Assembly (NCBI RefSeq): GCF_038024095.1
Contig: NZ_CP150668.1
Location: 2,294,001 to 2,358,000 of the forward strand
Length of the DNA stretch: 64,000 bases
From: Polaribacter tangerinus
GTDB taxonomy: Bacteria; Bacteroidota; Bacteroidia; Flavobacteriales; Flavobacteriaceae
Reading direction: 5' to 3'
Shown here: positions 33,477-44,072 of the stretch, in pieces
Layout of the letters: each line of letters begins with the position of its first letter
Numbering within the stretch: position 1 is the stretch's first letter
Position numbers and translations under genes: made by a program
The notes under the pieces: model-generated
Seen by the model: only the letters and a program-made list of their open reading frames with translations
Database searches by the model: none
What the model was told of the DNA's origin: nothing

Positions 33477-36400
33477 TTAAAATTTAACTCTTACACCGAG
33501 AGTAACGGTACTTAAAAGCGAATAGTTGTAAACGCTGTTTCCTCCTGTTTGAGAAAGTCTTGGGTCAAAACCTGTTCTTTTTGATAATAAGAATAAGTTA
33601 TCTCCTGAAAGCCATAAGTTAAAACTTGACATTCCTGTATTTTCTAAAAATCTACGTGGTATTTGATATCCAACTCTAAAGTTATTTAACGCTAAGTGGT
33701 CAGATGATGTAATAAAACGAGATGATGCACTGTTTACTTGTGGGTTTAAACCATTTTGTAATTTTGGTACATTTGTGATGTCTCCTGGAGCTTTCCAGCT
33801 ATTTCTTACATCTACGTGGTAGTTAGTATTACCAACTTGTGAGTTAGATAATAATCCTGCATATCTAGAATCATATGAATGACCACCTAAACTGTACACA
33901 AACTGAGTACTGATGTCAAAATTATGAATCTTTGCATTTAGTTTAAATGCACCTCTAATTGCAGGAATTGTAGATTTGTCAATATACTTTTCTGTTGCAT
34001 CAGAATATACTTCTGTGGTAGTTTTGCTAATTGCATTGTCTGGATTTTCGTTTTGGTACTCAAATAAACTCTGAATTTCTTCTCCTGAGTCTAAACTTCC
34101 ATTTCCATCTGCATCATGGTAGTAGATATTCCACTGACCATTACCATTAGCAGGATTTACACCAGCCCATTCTCTCATATAGAAATCGAATATACTGTAT
34201 CCTTTAGCTCTACCAAAGTTACCACTTTGATCTAATATTTTAGGTAAACCTGTAGAAGGTTCAATTGGCATTGTAATTAACTCATTGTTTAACATTTCTC
34301 CGTTAATAGAAAAGTCTAACTTAAAGTTTTGCTTTTTAACTAAGTGAGAAGTTAATTCGAACTCTAAACCAGAGTTTCTTAATACACCATCATTAGTTCT
34401 AATTAAAGCGTCACCAATAGAAGGTCCTATTCTTCTGTCGAAAATTAAGTCTTCAGTATCTTTAATATAGTAATCAACAGAACCATCTAAGAATTTATTA
34501 AATAAAGTAAATTCTGTACCTACTTGGAATACTTTAGATGTTTCCCAAGTTAAGTTAGGATCTTGAATAGCGTTAACACCTAAAGAAATTTGACCTCCTA
34601 AGTTGTTTATAGAATATGTGTTTTGTCCTGAGAAGATAGAAACACCAGCTTGATCTCCAATTAAACCATAACTTGCTTTTAATTTCAAGAAGTTTACATT
34701 GTCGTTGTTATCTAAGAAATTTTCTTTTGTCAATACCCAAGATCCACCAATTGAACCAAATGTACCCCATTTGTTGTTAGCAAATCTAGATGAACCATCT
34801 CTTCTTATAGAAGCTGTGAAGAAATACTTGTTAGCATACCCATAGTTAAACTGACTGAAGTAACTTTCTAATGCAAATTCTTGTGTGTTACCAGATGGTG
34901 GGTTAGGACCAATAATGTAATTGTCTAAACTTGTTAAACCATTAGCTAAGTTTACAACTTTTTCTTTAGAAACAGAAGAAAACTCGTAAGCACTTTGATT
35001 AGTTTCTTGTGCTAAAAGTAAGTTTAAATTATGATCTCCAAAGTCTTTAGTATAGCTTAATAAATTTAATAAGTTTTGAGTAAGCCTTGTATCTTTAACT
35101 TGGTTTAATCTACCCTCACTAGTAGATAACGCTCCATAGAATGGGTTATTAACGCTATTATCTACTCTACTATAGTGCATTACACCATATTTCGTTTCAA
35201 ATGTTAACCCTTCTGTTAAATTTAATTTTACAGAGAAGTTACCATTAAAGGTATGTCTAACGTTTTGATCTAAGTTATAAATTGCATCTGCAATTGCATT
35301 TGTTCCTAAACCAAATCCTCTACTGTAAGTATCACCGTAATCATATACATTCCCACCGTATCTTGTTTCTGGAATAAAGTCTCCATTCGCATCTCTTAAG
35401 AATAATGGATATATTGATGGAATACTGTTAACAAACCAGAATACGCTGTTAGAACTTTCTCCTTGACCATTTTGAGTTGTTTTACCGTAAGTGTAAGAAA
35501 TGTTAGAATTAGCAGTTACCCAATCTACTGGTTTGTGTGTAACATTTAACCTGGTAGAAATACGCTTAAAGTCTGAGTTAGAAATATAACCTACATCATT
35601 TAAGTAACCAAATGAAGAGAAATATCTCGTCTTATCATTACCACCAGACATTTTTAAGTTTGCTTCTGTTCTAATTGATGATTGGAATGCAAAGTCTCTC
35701 CAATTTTCAGGAGTATATCTTCTTGCAATACCACTTCTAACTTTTCCTGTAGAAGGATCTATTATTTGAGAAACATCATTTGTTGCATAATAGTTGTAAT
35801 TAGGGTCAATTGATGCAGCACCAAATAGGTTCGCATTTGCATAATCAGCATCGCTTAACGATGAAGAAGCTGGCTTTGAGTTCTTTAATGCTAACCAAGA
35901 TAACTCTAAATACTCATCTGGATTTGTAATTACCTGATAATCATTAATACTCTGGAAGTTAACCCCCGTTTTAAAATCTACTTCAATGTTACTAACTCCA
36001 GTTTTACCAGATTTAGTAGTAATTAAAATTACACCATTTGCACCACGAGCACCATAAATAGCTGTTGCAGTTGCATCTTTTAATACTGTTGTAGACTCAA
36101 CATCTGCAGGGTTAATTGCATTTATTGTACCAGATAAAGGTACACCATCAACTACATATAAAGGAGCTCTGTTTCCATTTACAGAACCAAATCCTCTAAT
36201 ACGAACGGTTGCTACAGTACCTGGTTGACCAGACGTATTGATAACATTAACACCCGCAATTTCACCAGTTAACGCTTGCGTTACGTTGGCAAAGTTTTTC
36301 TTTTCTAATTCTTCAGCTTTTACAACTTTTACAGTACCTGTAAAAGATTGTTTTGTTGAGTTGCTATATCCTGTAACAACAATCTCATCTAATACGTTGG

Positions 36401-36692
36401 CGTCTTCTTGTAGCTTTACATTTATGCTATTAGAAGCCCCAACTGTTCTTTCAACTACCTTGTAACCAAGATATCTAAAAACTAAAACATCTCCAGAATT
36501 AGCTTTGATAGTATATTTACCATCAAAATCAGTTTCTGTTCCTGTTGTAGTTCCTTTAATTAGAACACTAACTCCTGGTAAACTTCCTGATTCATCAGTA
36601 ACTGTACCGGAAATAGTCTTCGACTGTGCAAATGTTATTTGCACAACAAACGCTAGTAAAAGCGTTAAAACACCATTAAACTTTGTCTTCAT
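33477..36692 (-). CDS. SusC/RagA family TonB-linked outer-membrane receptor
   Basis: From ATG 36692 the protein is 1071 residues; an upstream in-frame extension to 36761 precedes the signal peptide (MKTKFNGVLTLLLAFVVQIT, then FAQ) and is rejected. It has the carboxypeptidase-D-like domain (ISGTVTDESGSLPGVSVLIK), a TonB box region, the plug (VLKDATATAIYGARGANGVI) and a 22-stranded barrel ending in aromatic VRVKF. It imports a nutrient with TonB energy. Its N-terminal 110 residues are close to those of the SusC at 38373-41600. Confidence 0.96.
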   Translation of the reverse strand: MKTKFNGVLTLLLAFVVQITFAQSKTISGTVTDESGSLPGVSVLIKGTTTGTETDFDGKYTIKANSGDVLVFRYLGYKVVERTVGASNSINVKLQEDANVLDEIVVTGYSNSTKQSFTGTVKVVKAEELEKKNFANVTQALTGEIAGVNVINTSGQPGTVATVRIRGFGSVNGNRAPLYVVDGVPLSGTINAINPADVESTTVLKDATATAIYGARGANGVILITTKSGKTGVSNIEVDFKTGVNFQSINDYQVITNPDEYLELSWLALKNSKPASSSLSDADYANANLFGAASIDPNYNYYATNDVSQIIDPSTGKVRSGIARRYTPENWRDFAFQSSIRTEANLKMSGGNDKTRYFSSFGYLNDVGYISNSDFKRISTRLNVTHKPVDWVTANSNISYTYGKTTQNGQGESSNSVFWFVNSIPSIYPLFLRDANGDFIPETRYGGNVYDYGDTYSRGFGLGTNAIADAIYNLDQNVRHTFNGNFSVKLNLTEGLTFETKYGVMHYSRVDNSVNNPFYGALSTSEGRLNQVKDTRLTQNLLNLLSYTKDFGDHNLNLLLAQETNQSAYEFSSVSKEKVVNLANGLTSLDNYIIGPNPPSGNTQEFALESYFSQFNYGYANKYFFTASIRRDGSSRFANNKWGTFGSIGGSWVLTKENFLDNNDNVNFLKLKASYGLIGDQAGVSIFSGQNTYSINNLGGQISLGVNAIQDPNLTWETSKVFQVGTEFTLFNKFLDGSVDYYIKDTEDLIFDRRIGPSIGDALIRTNDGVLRNSGLEFELTSHLVKKQNFKLDFSINGEMLNNELITMPIEPSTGLPKILDQSGNFGRAKGYSIFDFYMREWAGVNPANGNGQWNIYYHDADGNGSLDSGEEIQSLFEYQNENPDNAISKTTTEVYSDATEKYIDKSTIPAIRGAFKLNAKIHNFDISTQFVYSLGGHSYDSRYAGLLSNSQVGNTNYHVDVRNSWKAPGDITNVPKLQNGLNPQVNSASSRFITSSDHLALNNFRVGYQIPRRFLENTGMSSFNLWLSGDNLFLLSKRTGFDPRLSQTGGNSVYNYSLLSTVTLGVRVKF

Positions 36693-36798
36693 TGTATAAT
36701 TATTTGAATTAATTAACCCCAAAAGTCTTAAATTAAACTTAATAAAACAATTTTTTAACATAAAATGTTTTAAAATATTTATAATTGTTTAGACAAAA

Positions 36799-36834
36799 AA
36801 AATCATCTAACCTTACAAAAGATTAGATGATTTT
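36799..36834 (-). terminator. Intrinsic terminator of the second SusCD pair
   Basis: AAAATCATCTAA (36799-36810) pairs with TTAGATGATTTT (36823-36834), followed on the minus strand by a run of eight T. It stands between the two SusCD pairs, so each pair is probably its own transcription unit. Confidence 0.85.
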
Positions 36835-36929
36835 ATAAAAATAATTTTAAAATCTTAGTATTTACTAAGGTTTTACTATTTGTAAGACTTTGTTTTAGCG
36901 TGTTCTAATTCAAAGTTTTACAGTTTTGT

Positions 36930-38360
36930 TTAGTTTACATCCCACCAAACTTTAGTTGTCATGTCTCCTGGATCAGTTGTCACTTTGTTTAACTCTGCAG
37001 AGTTAGTTTGTGTTTCTGTTAAAGGATATGGCATACGAACTGGTATTGTATTTATAGATGCATCTGCTGGAGCACTTAATTGTGGGTAGTCTAATCTTCT
37101 CCACTCGTTCCATGCCTGAAAACCATTCATGTAAAGTGCAATCCATTTTTGTACACCTACAGATTCTTTCCAGTTTGATGCATTGTAAGGATTTGCAGTA
37201 ATATAATTAGAGATAGCTGTTGCGTCTGTGATACCCCAATAGTTCATCGAAGCAGTTATTGCATTTCCGTATGCATCACTCGCATTACCTGTTAATATAT
37301 TTCTTTGGTATGCTTCTGCTAATAATAATTGAACCTCTGCATAAGACATAATTACATGTGGAGTTGTTGCTGCTCTTACATTGTCATTAGGTCTAGAAGT
37401 GCTAGGTTTCAAAGCTGTAGCAGCGTTATCTAACAAACCGTAAGGCATACCAACAATTGTACCTGTTGGTGTTTTCTTTGCAAACTTTTCTAACCTTGGG
37501 TCACCTAGGTTGTTTAAAGTGGTTACTAAGTATTCAGATACTGCAAAATCATCTCTATTTCCCAAAAGAGGACTATTGTTTATGAATAATGGATTTGCTC
37601 TTGCTGGGTTAGAATCGAATACAAACAATGCGCTTTCTGCATTACTTGAAATTAAATTTGTACCAGCCATTTTTACATACTTATCTGCAGTTACAGGATC
37701 TTTGTCAACAATTCTCATTGCATATCTTAACATAAGAGAGTTTGTTAATTTAATCCAACTTGAAATATCACCGTTGTAAATAATTTCTCCGCTCGAAAAT
37801 GACGAAGAGGATGCATTAAAAGAATTCTTTGCGTCTTCTAATGTTTTTAGTATTCCTTTATATATTACTTCTTGTGAATCATAAACAGGATTACTAACAT
37901 CTGTAAGTGCTTCTGTGTAAGGTACACTTCCAAAACCATCCGTTAAAAAGGCATAAACTTGAGTAGACATTACATCTAATATGGCTTTTTTATTATTTTT
38001 AATAGCGGCTGTTATATCTTCACCCTCTACTAATTCTTTAGCTGCGTCAAGTTCTTTTAAAACACTAGCATACATGCCATTCCATGTACCACTGAAAAAA
38101 GTAATATCTTGATTGTATCTACTATCTTCTGTGTACTCGTTCTCTGCCCATTGTTGGGTCATTAATAATCCCCATCCTGCATTAATTCCTACACCTGCAA
38201 CTGTGTTGTAGTAGGTGTATTGTGCGGTGGTTAATAGTGTAGAAGGTGATACCTTTACAGCACTGTTAGGATCTATGTTTAACTCTGTTAATCCATCATC
38301 ACATTTTGAAAATAATGCGATTGTTAACATCAATAGAGTGTATGTTTTTATTTTTTTCAT
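36930..38360 (-). CDS. SusD/RagB-like outer-membrane lipoprotein (SusD_2 type)
   Basis: The 476-residue lipoprotein (MKKIKTYTLLMLTIALFSKC, lipobox) follows its SusC by 12 bp. Features such as LNIDPNSAVKVSPSTLLTTA at the start, SYAEVQLLLAEAYQRNI, and GVQKWIALYMNGFQAWNEWR near the end place it in the SusD-like subfamily that often binds peptides or small ligands. The ligand is not known. Confidence 0.93.
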   Translation of the reverse strand: MKKIKTYTLLMLTIALFSKCDDGLTELNIDPNSAVKVSPSTLLTTAQYTYYNTVAGVGINAGWGLLMTQQWAENEYTEDSRYNQDITFFSGTWNGMYASVLKELDAAKELVEGEDITAAIKNNKKAILDVMSTQVYAFLTDGFGSVPYTEALTDVSNPVYDSQEVIYKGILKTLEDAKNSFNASSSSFSSGEIIYNGDISSWIKLTNSLMLRYAMRIVDKDPVTADKYVKMAGTNLISSNAESALFVFDSNPARANPLFINNSPLLGNRDDFAVSEYLVTTLNNLGDPRLEKFAKKTPTGTIVGMPYGLLDNAATALKPSTSRPNDNVRAATTPHVIMSYAEVQLLLAEAYQRNILTGNASDAYGNAITASMNYWGITDATAISNYITANPYNASNWKESVGVQKWIALYMNGFQAWNEWRRLDYPQLSAPADASINTIPVRMPYPLTETQTNSAELNKVTTDPGDMTTKVWWDVN

Positions 38361-38372
38361 TTCTTGTTATTT

Positions 38373-41300
38373 TTAAAATTTAGCGGATATGTTAAAACCA
38401 AATGTACTTGTTGGTGGTACTTGAGCATTTTCAAGTCCTTGTGCATTACCAGATCCAGTAATAACTTGAGGATCTATGTATGGTACTTCTGAATATAAAA
38501 TACCTAAATTTCTACCAAATGCGCTTAAAGTTAAACTTGTAAATGGAGATTTATCTATAATGTTTTTTGGAACATTGTAGCTTAATCTTACATCTCTAAA
38601 CTTTATAAAACTTGCGTCATATACGTTAGGTGCTGCAACTCTCCATGTATTACCGTAGTAAGTTTGTGGATCTACTCTAACATCGTTTGGAGAACCATCA
38701 GCCTTTACACCTGGTAGCAATAATCCGTTTGCTCTAACATCGCTTTCTCCGTTAAAAGATACTGTTTCTGGGTGCATACCTGAATATTTAGACCACTGTA
38801 ATGAAGTTGAGTGAATAATTCCTCCAACTTGAAAATCAAACAACGCAGATAAAGTAAAGTTTTTATAGTTAAAAGCAGTACTAAAACCACCTGTCCAATC
38901 TGCAATAGCAGAACCTAAAAATACTCTTTCGTCTGTAAATTCATAATAACCGTTTGCATCCACTAGTTTATTACCGTTAGAATCATATTTAAAGTCCTGA
39001 CCAAATAAAGCCATATATGGTAAACCTTCCTGTATTCTTAGGTCGGCAGCCCATGTACTTCCTTGTGCAATACTTTCTACTAAAGTTTCGCCATTTTCAT
39101 CTTTAAGTAATTCTACAACTTCGTTGTTTTGGCTTGTAAGGTTAAGTGCTAAATCCCAAGAAAAATCAGCAGTTTTAATAGGTGTACCACTTATTTGTAA
39201 TTCAAGCCCCGAGTTCTTCATAATACCAGCATTTAGTAATCTAGAAGTATAACCTGTAGCAGCAGATACTGGTACATTAAAAATTTGGTCTTCTGTAGTT
39301 CTAGAGTAATATGCAGCATCTATGTTTAATCTGTTTTGCAAAAGTTTCACCATAAAACCAAATTCCATTTCTGTTGTTAACTCATTTACCAAGTTTGGAT
39401 TTTGTTGAGAGTTAGGAACATTGTAAAGCGTGTTTCCACCAAAATTAGGATTTATTGGATTGTATACATCTGCAATACGGTATGGATCAGAGTCATTACC
39501 AGCTTGTGCTATACTAGCTCTTACTTTAGCAAAGTTTATAAAGTCGCTTTCCTTTACTGCATCAAGTTCAGAAATTGCGAAACTTAATGAAGCAGATGGA
39601 TAAAAGTAACTATTGTTTTCTTCTGGTAAAGTTGATGACCAGTCGTTTCTTGCAGATAAGTCTAAGAATAACATGTCCTTCCATCCAAAAGAAGCACTAG
39701 CAAAAATACTGTTAATTCCTCTTTGGCTCTCGAAAGTGTTAGCTGTTGGGTCTACGGCAGAGTTTCCGATGTTAAAGAATTTATCTACTACAATACCACC
39801 CGAAGTAGCAATTGTAGTTCTCTTAGCAAAATTTCTCATTCTGTTAGCTCCAATAAAACCATTAAAAGTTAAATTTTCACCAAAGTCAGACGAATAGTTT
39901 AACCTAGCCTCTATATTAGTTTCTTGAAATCTTCTTTCCGTTTCAGAATAAGTAGAACCGTTTACAGATCTTAAAGGAATTCCTTCTCTGATACTAAATT
40001 GGAATAAGTCTGTACCAAACTGAGTTGTAAAAGACAACTTATCATTAATTTGGTATGTTATGTTTGCGTTACCAAATACTCTGTTTCTTACATCTTCTTG
40101 TAAATAGTTTTCTCTAACCCAAGATGGATTATCGAAAAAGTTTGGATTGCTGTTAAATGATAATAAATTTCCGTTAGCATCCTCTGAAATTCCTTTAGGG
40201 TTCCAAGTTGCCTGACCTCCTAAAGAATTGTTTTGATTATTTTTAAGTCTTTTTACATCTAATTGAGATTGCCACCATTGTGTAAAACCTTGTAATGGGT
40301 TAGCATTGTCATACCCTGTAGCATTTCTGTTTTCAGCCTCTGTCTTTACATAAGTAAATGCAACGCTAGACTTTAATTTGTCTGTTAGGTTGTATTCAGA
40401 ATTTAATGTTACAGTATTTCTTTGAAGTTTACCTTCTGGCATAACTCCTGTTTGATCTAAATTAGTATAACCAGCTCTAAAACTTCCTTTTTCATTACCA
40501 CCAGATAATGCAAGTGTGTTAATAAGAGTTACCCCAGTATTAAAGAATGTTTCGTAAGAATTCTTAGGTGCAACCCAAGGTCTTGTTTCTTTGTAGTTTG
40601 GTGATCCTGGATCCCAAGAGTCCCAATGTCTTACTAGAACATTTGGGTCAAATTTTGGACCCCAAGAACCATCTTTACCATAGTTAGGAGCTAAATAAGC
40701 AACACCATCTTGAGTAAATTCATTAAAACCACTTGGTGTGTTGTAAGTAGAACCACCACCATAAGTTGTTTGAATTGGAATTAAATTTCTAACTTGGTCA
40801 AATGCAACACTAGAATCAAAAGAAACTCCTAATCCTTTTTGACTTTTACCAGATTTAGTGGTAATCAAAATAACACCATTTGCACCTCTAGAACCGTAAA
40901 TAGCAGTTGCAGCTGCACCTTTTAATACAGACATACTTTCAACATTTGAAGGATCTATATCCGAGGCAGCATTACCATAGTCGTAGCTACCACCACCAAA
41001 ACCATTTTGTTGACTTTGGCTAGAGTAACTAGCATTGCTAATTGGCACACCATCGATAATAAATAATGGCTGGTTGTTTCCTAAGAAAGAGTTAGAACCA
41101 CGAATAGTAATTCTAGTTGAACCCCCTAAAGAAGATGGACTACCTTGTATTTGAACCCCTGCAATTCTACCCTGTAAAGAGTTTACAATGTTTGGTTCCT
41201 TTGCTTTGTCTACATTTTCTCCAGAAACTTTTTGCACCGCATAACCAATTGCTTTTTCTTGTTTAGAAATACCTAGTCCAGTAACAATAATTTCATCTAA

Positions 41301-41600
41301 AACATTTGCGCCTTCTTGAAGGGTAATGTTTATAATAGTTTGATTTCCTACTGTTTTTTCTACTGTTTCATACCCTAAGTACCTGTAAACAAGTATGTCG
41401 CCAGCTGAGGCTTTAATGGAGTACTTTCCATCAAAATCGGTATCTGTTCCTTTTGTCGTTCCTTTAATCAAGATACTTACGCCTGGTAATGGACCCGATG
41501 CATCGGATACAGTTCCGGAGACTGTTTTTTCTTGTGCAAAACTAATTTGCACAACAAACGCTAGTAGTAGCGTTAAAATTCCTTTAAACTTTGTTTTCAT
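38373..41600 (-). CDS. SusC/RagA family TonB-linked outer-membrane receptor
   Basis: The 1075-residue protein starts MKTKFKGILTLLLAFVVQIS with a signal peptide ending FAQ. It has the carboxypeptidase-D-like domain (VSGTVSDASGPLPGVSILIK), the plug (VLKGAAATAIYGSRGANGVI) and a long barrel that ends FNISAKF. Together with the next SusD-like lipoprotein it forms a TonB-dependent uptake complex. The N-terminal 110 residues and the signal-peptide DNA are strikingly similar to the other SusC in this window, suggesting duplication or gene conversion of this end. Confidence 0.96.
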   Translation of the reverse strand: MKTKFKGILTLLLAFVVQISFAQEKTVSGTVSDASGPLPGVSILIKGTTKGTDTDFDGKYSIKASAGDILVYRYLGYETVEKTVGNQTIINITLQEGANVLDEIIVTGLGISKQEKAIGYAVQKVSGENVDKAKEPNIVNSLQGRIAGVQIQGSPSSLGGSTRITIRGSNSFLGNNQPLFIIDGVPISNASYSSQSQQNGFGGGSYDYGNAASDIDPSNVESMSVLKGAAATAIYGSRGANGVILITTKSGKSQKGLGVSFDSSVAFDQVRNLIPIQTTYGGGSTYNTPSGFNEFTQDGVAYLAPNYGKDGSWGPKFDPNVLVRHWDSWDPGSPNYKETRPWVAPKNSYETFFNTGVTLINTLALSGGNEKGSFRAGYTNLDQTGVMPEGKLQRNTVTLNSEYNLTDKLKSSVAFTYVKTEAENRNATGYDNANPLQGFTQWWQSQLDVKRLKNNQNNSLGGQATWNPKGISEDANGNLLSFNSNPNFFDNPSWVRENYLQEDVRNRVFGNANITYQINDKLSFTTQFGTDLFQFSIREGIPLRSVNGSTYSETERRFQETNIEARLNYSSDFGENLTFNGFIGANRMRNFAKRTTIATSGGIVVDKFFNIGNSAVDPTANTFESQRGINSIFASASFGWKDMLFLDLSARNDWSSTLPEENNSYFYPSASLSFAISELDAVKESDFINFAKVRASIAQAGNDSDPYRIADVYNPINPNFGGNTLYNVPNSQQNPNLVNELTTEMEFGFMVKLLQNRLNIDAAYYSRTTEDQIFNVPVSAATGYTSRLLNAGIMKNSGLELQISGTPIKTADFSWDLALNLTSQNNEVVELLKDENGETLVESIAQGSTWAADLRIQEGLPYMALFGQDFKYDSNGNKLVDANGYYEFTDERVFLGSAIADWTGGFSTAFNYKNFTLSALFDFQVGGIIHSTSLQWSKYSGMHPETVSFNGESDVRANGLLLPGVKADGSPNDVRVDPQTYYGNTWRVAAPNVYDASFIKFRDVRLSYNVPKNIIDKSPFTSLTLSAFGRNLGILYSEVPYIDPQVITGSGNAQGLENAQVPPTSTFGFNISAKF

Positions 41601-41740
41601 TTTTTAGTAAATTTGAATTAATTAGTTCAAATATGCGTATTTTGAACATACCTACCAAAAAAATCTGTTAATTTTTGTTAAAATAATTTTTACAATTTAC
41701 TTTACAGGTTAATTACTTGAATTTTTATTTATAATTTAAC

Positions 41741-43402
41741 TTAAAAAATGTTAATCCATCGAATGATTAATTGCGGTGGATTGAGTTGAAAAGATTCATT
41801 TAAATTGTTTCCTAATACTGTAGAAAGGTTAATTATTGAGTTTTTTGTGTTAAATAAATAACCAATACCAAGACCTAATAAAGTTTCTTTTTTTTGTAAT
41901 GTAGAAATTAAGCCTAAATCAGTTACGCTGTAAAAGTAAGATTTGTTTGAAGTAGCGAATCGATACTCAATATTCTGAATAACATAGCTTTTTGCGAATA
42001 TGCTTTGTTCGTTAAAACCTCTTAAGCTATTTGCGCCGCCAATCCTAAAAATTTCGTTAGCTAAATATTCTTCAGAATTAAGATAGCCAATAGTGTTTTT
42101 TAAAAAGATGCTGTTTTTTTTGTTGATATCTATAATATAGGATGCTTCTGTATTAATTTGAATTTGTTGAATTGTTTTATCACTTGTAAAACGTTTTCCC
42201 AATTTAGGCGATATATTTAAGTAAAACCTGTCAGCATTAAAATAGCCATTCTTCTTTATGCGAATTTCATAACCAATACCAAATTGCTGATTTCTGTATG
42301 TTACTATATTGTTGATATTACTATTTATGCTGTTAGAGTTTTCTGAGCTAAAACTAACGTATAAATTACTATTTGGTTTTAGTTGATGATGTAGCGATGT
42401 GGTAAATTGGTTATTTACAAATGTAGAGTCTTGTTTGTAGATGGAAAACGAGACTTTCGAAGATATTTTTGTGTTAAAAATATAAGGAAAATAACTCTTT
42501 ACTGTAAACTCTTGCTGTTCTTTACCAATGCTATTCCAAAATAAACTTACCTCTTCGCCAGTGTTAAAGGTGTTTTTTAAAGTAAGGTCTATAGTACCGT
42601 TAAATAATACTTTACCATCATCTTCAGATGCAAAATTAACGATACCATCAAAACTATTGTTTTTCATTTTTTCAACATATATATATAGGTAGGTACTATC
42701 TTTTGTAAAAAGGCTTTCAGGAGGTTTAACTTCGGTAACAAAATCTAATTGTTTCGTGAGTTTTGAAATTTCTGTAAGGTTATTTTCTGAAAATATTTTC
42801 TTATCACCAAACCTAAAATAATATCTCTTAAAGTTTTTAGGGAAATTTTTGTATCCTTTAAACACAACTTTATTGATGTTTCTTTGTGTGTATGAATTAA
42901 TTTTCAAGTTTGCAAAAAGTGTTTTCTTAAAAAAATTAAAATTTGTTAGTTTACTTTCTGAAAAAACGAACCCTTTATCATTTTTTAATTTATTAAGTTG
43001 TTTTAAAAAATCATTAAGCTCATTAATAGGTAAAAAAATACTGTCTTTCTTTATTGATAGTTTTTCTTTTAAAGTTTTATCAATGTGAGTAGTTATTATT
43101 GATATAGAGTCAGTTTTTTCGTTTAGTGTAAAATACACTATATACGAGTTATTATTTTTACTAATTTTAGATACTGAATTTAAAAAGTAGCCCTCATTAG
43201 AGAGTTGAGTTGATATTTTATTTATTTCCTTAAATAAGGTTATAGTATCTTGATGTGTTTTCTTATAATTTATTTTACGCAGTAACTCTTCTTCCTTTTT
43301 TTCTGTTGATGTTGCTTTCAGTGATAGTTTTTGGGAAAAGGTTCTAAAACTATAAAAGCACAGAAAGATTACTACAATAAGAAATTTGATTTGTGAGTTC
43401 AA
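41741..43402 (-). CDS. D15/BamA-TamA-like outer-membrane protein
   Basis: The 553-residue protein has a signal peptide (VVIFLCFYSFRTFSQ), a helical and POTRA-like N-terminal half (about 25-230; NKVVFKGYKNFPKNFKRYYF is POTRA-like), and a C-terminal 16-strand-like barrel with the conserved IFRIGGANSLRGFNEQSIFA surface-antigen loop (RGF motif). It ends PPQLIIRWINIF, aromatic as in OMPs. Such proteins assemble or export others in the outer membrane. It is divergent from rpsL. Whether it acts in BamA-type assembly is not shown. Confidence 0.85.
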   Translation of the reverse strand: MNSQIKFLIVVIFLCFYSFRTFSQKLSLKATSTEKKEEELLRKINYKKTHQDTITLFKEINKISTQLSNEGYFLNSVSKISKNNNSYIVYFTLNEKTDSISIITTHIDKTLKEKLSIKKDSIFLPINELNDFLKQLNKLKNDKGFVFSESKLTNFNFFKKTLFANLKINSYTQRNINKVVFKGYKNFPKNFKRYYFRFGDKKIFSENNLTEISKLTKQLDFVTEVKPPESLFTKDSTYLYIYVEKMKNNSFDGIVNFASEDDGKVLFNGTIDLTLKNTFNTGEEVSLFWNSIGKEQQEFTVKSYFPYIFNTKISSKVSFSIYKQDSTFVNNQFTTSLHHQLKPNSNLYVSFSSENSNSINSNINNIVTYRNQQFGIGYEIRIKKNGYFNADRFYLNISPKLGKRFTSDKTIQQIQINTEASYIIDINKKNSIFLKNTIGYLNSEEYLANEIFRIGGANSLRGFNEQSIFAKSYVIQNIEYRFATSNKSYFYSVTDLGLISTLQKKETLLGLGIGYLFNTKNSIINLSTVLGNNLNESFQLNPPQLIIRWINIF

Positions 43403-43489
43403 TTAGTTTTAATTTGATAGTCAAAAGTATAAGAAATCTTCTTTATTTAAACTTTAGAAGTTCTTTTTTTAAAAAATAACTTACTGATA

Positions 43490-43520
43490 TTTGATTAATT
43501 AGAATTTAATTGTACATTTG
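43490..43520 (+). promoter_or_regulatory. Bacteroidetes sigma-A promoter of the str operon
   Basis: TTTG (43490-43493) and TACATTTG (43513-43520) are separated by 19 bases, matching the TTTG/TAnnTTTG consensus exactly. It lies 59 bases upstream of the rpsL start. Confidence 0.85.
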
Positions 43521-43578
43521 CGCACTCTTAAAAAAGAGGGAAAGTTTAATTATAAACGAAAAACAGTAATAATTTAGT

Positions 43579-43953
43579 ATGCCAACTATTCAACAATTAG
43601 TTCGTAAAGGAAGAACCAAAATAACTAAGAAGAGTAAATCGGCTGCTTTGTCGTCTTGTCCTCAAAGACGTGGAGTATGTACACGTGTTTATACTACAAC
43701 ACCAAAAAAACCAAACTCAGCTATGCGTAAAGTAGCCAGAGTTAGGTTAACAAATGGTAACGAGATAAACGCATACATACCAGGTGAAGGACATAACTTA
43801 CAAGAGCACTCGATAGTATTAGTTAGAGGTGGAAGGGTAAAAGATTTGCCAGGAGTTAAGTATCACGTAGTACGTGGTGCATTAGATACAGCGGGAGTTG
43901 AGGGAAGAACTCAACGAAGATCAAAGTATGGAGCAAAACGCCCAAAGAAGTAA
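43579..43953 (+). CDS. rpsL: 30S ribosomal protein S12
   Basis: The 124-residue protein is full length and carries the universal decoding-centre loops [20 protein letters not shown] and [19 protein letters not shown]. The lysine in TPKKPNS is the ancestral residue. It opens the str operon (rpsL-rpsG-fusA-rpsJ) directly behind a consensus promoter. Confidence 0.99.
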   Translation: MPTIQQLVRKGRTKITKKSKSAALSSCPQRRGVCTRVYTTTPKKPNSAMRKVARVRLTNGNEINAYIPGEGHNLQEHSIVLVRGGRVKDLPGVKYHVVRGALDTAGVEGRTQRRSKYGAKRPKK

Positions 43954-44072
43954 GCGGTTATTAGTTTAATTAGTTGAATTTTGTGTAAATTAAAAAGATT
44001 TTTCTTTTCATTTTGTACAATTTTAGCTCTTAGATGAATACCTAAATCAATTAACTTTTTTAATGTAAAGAC

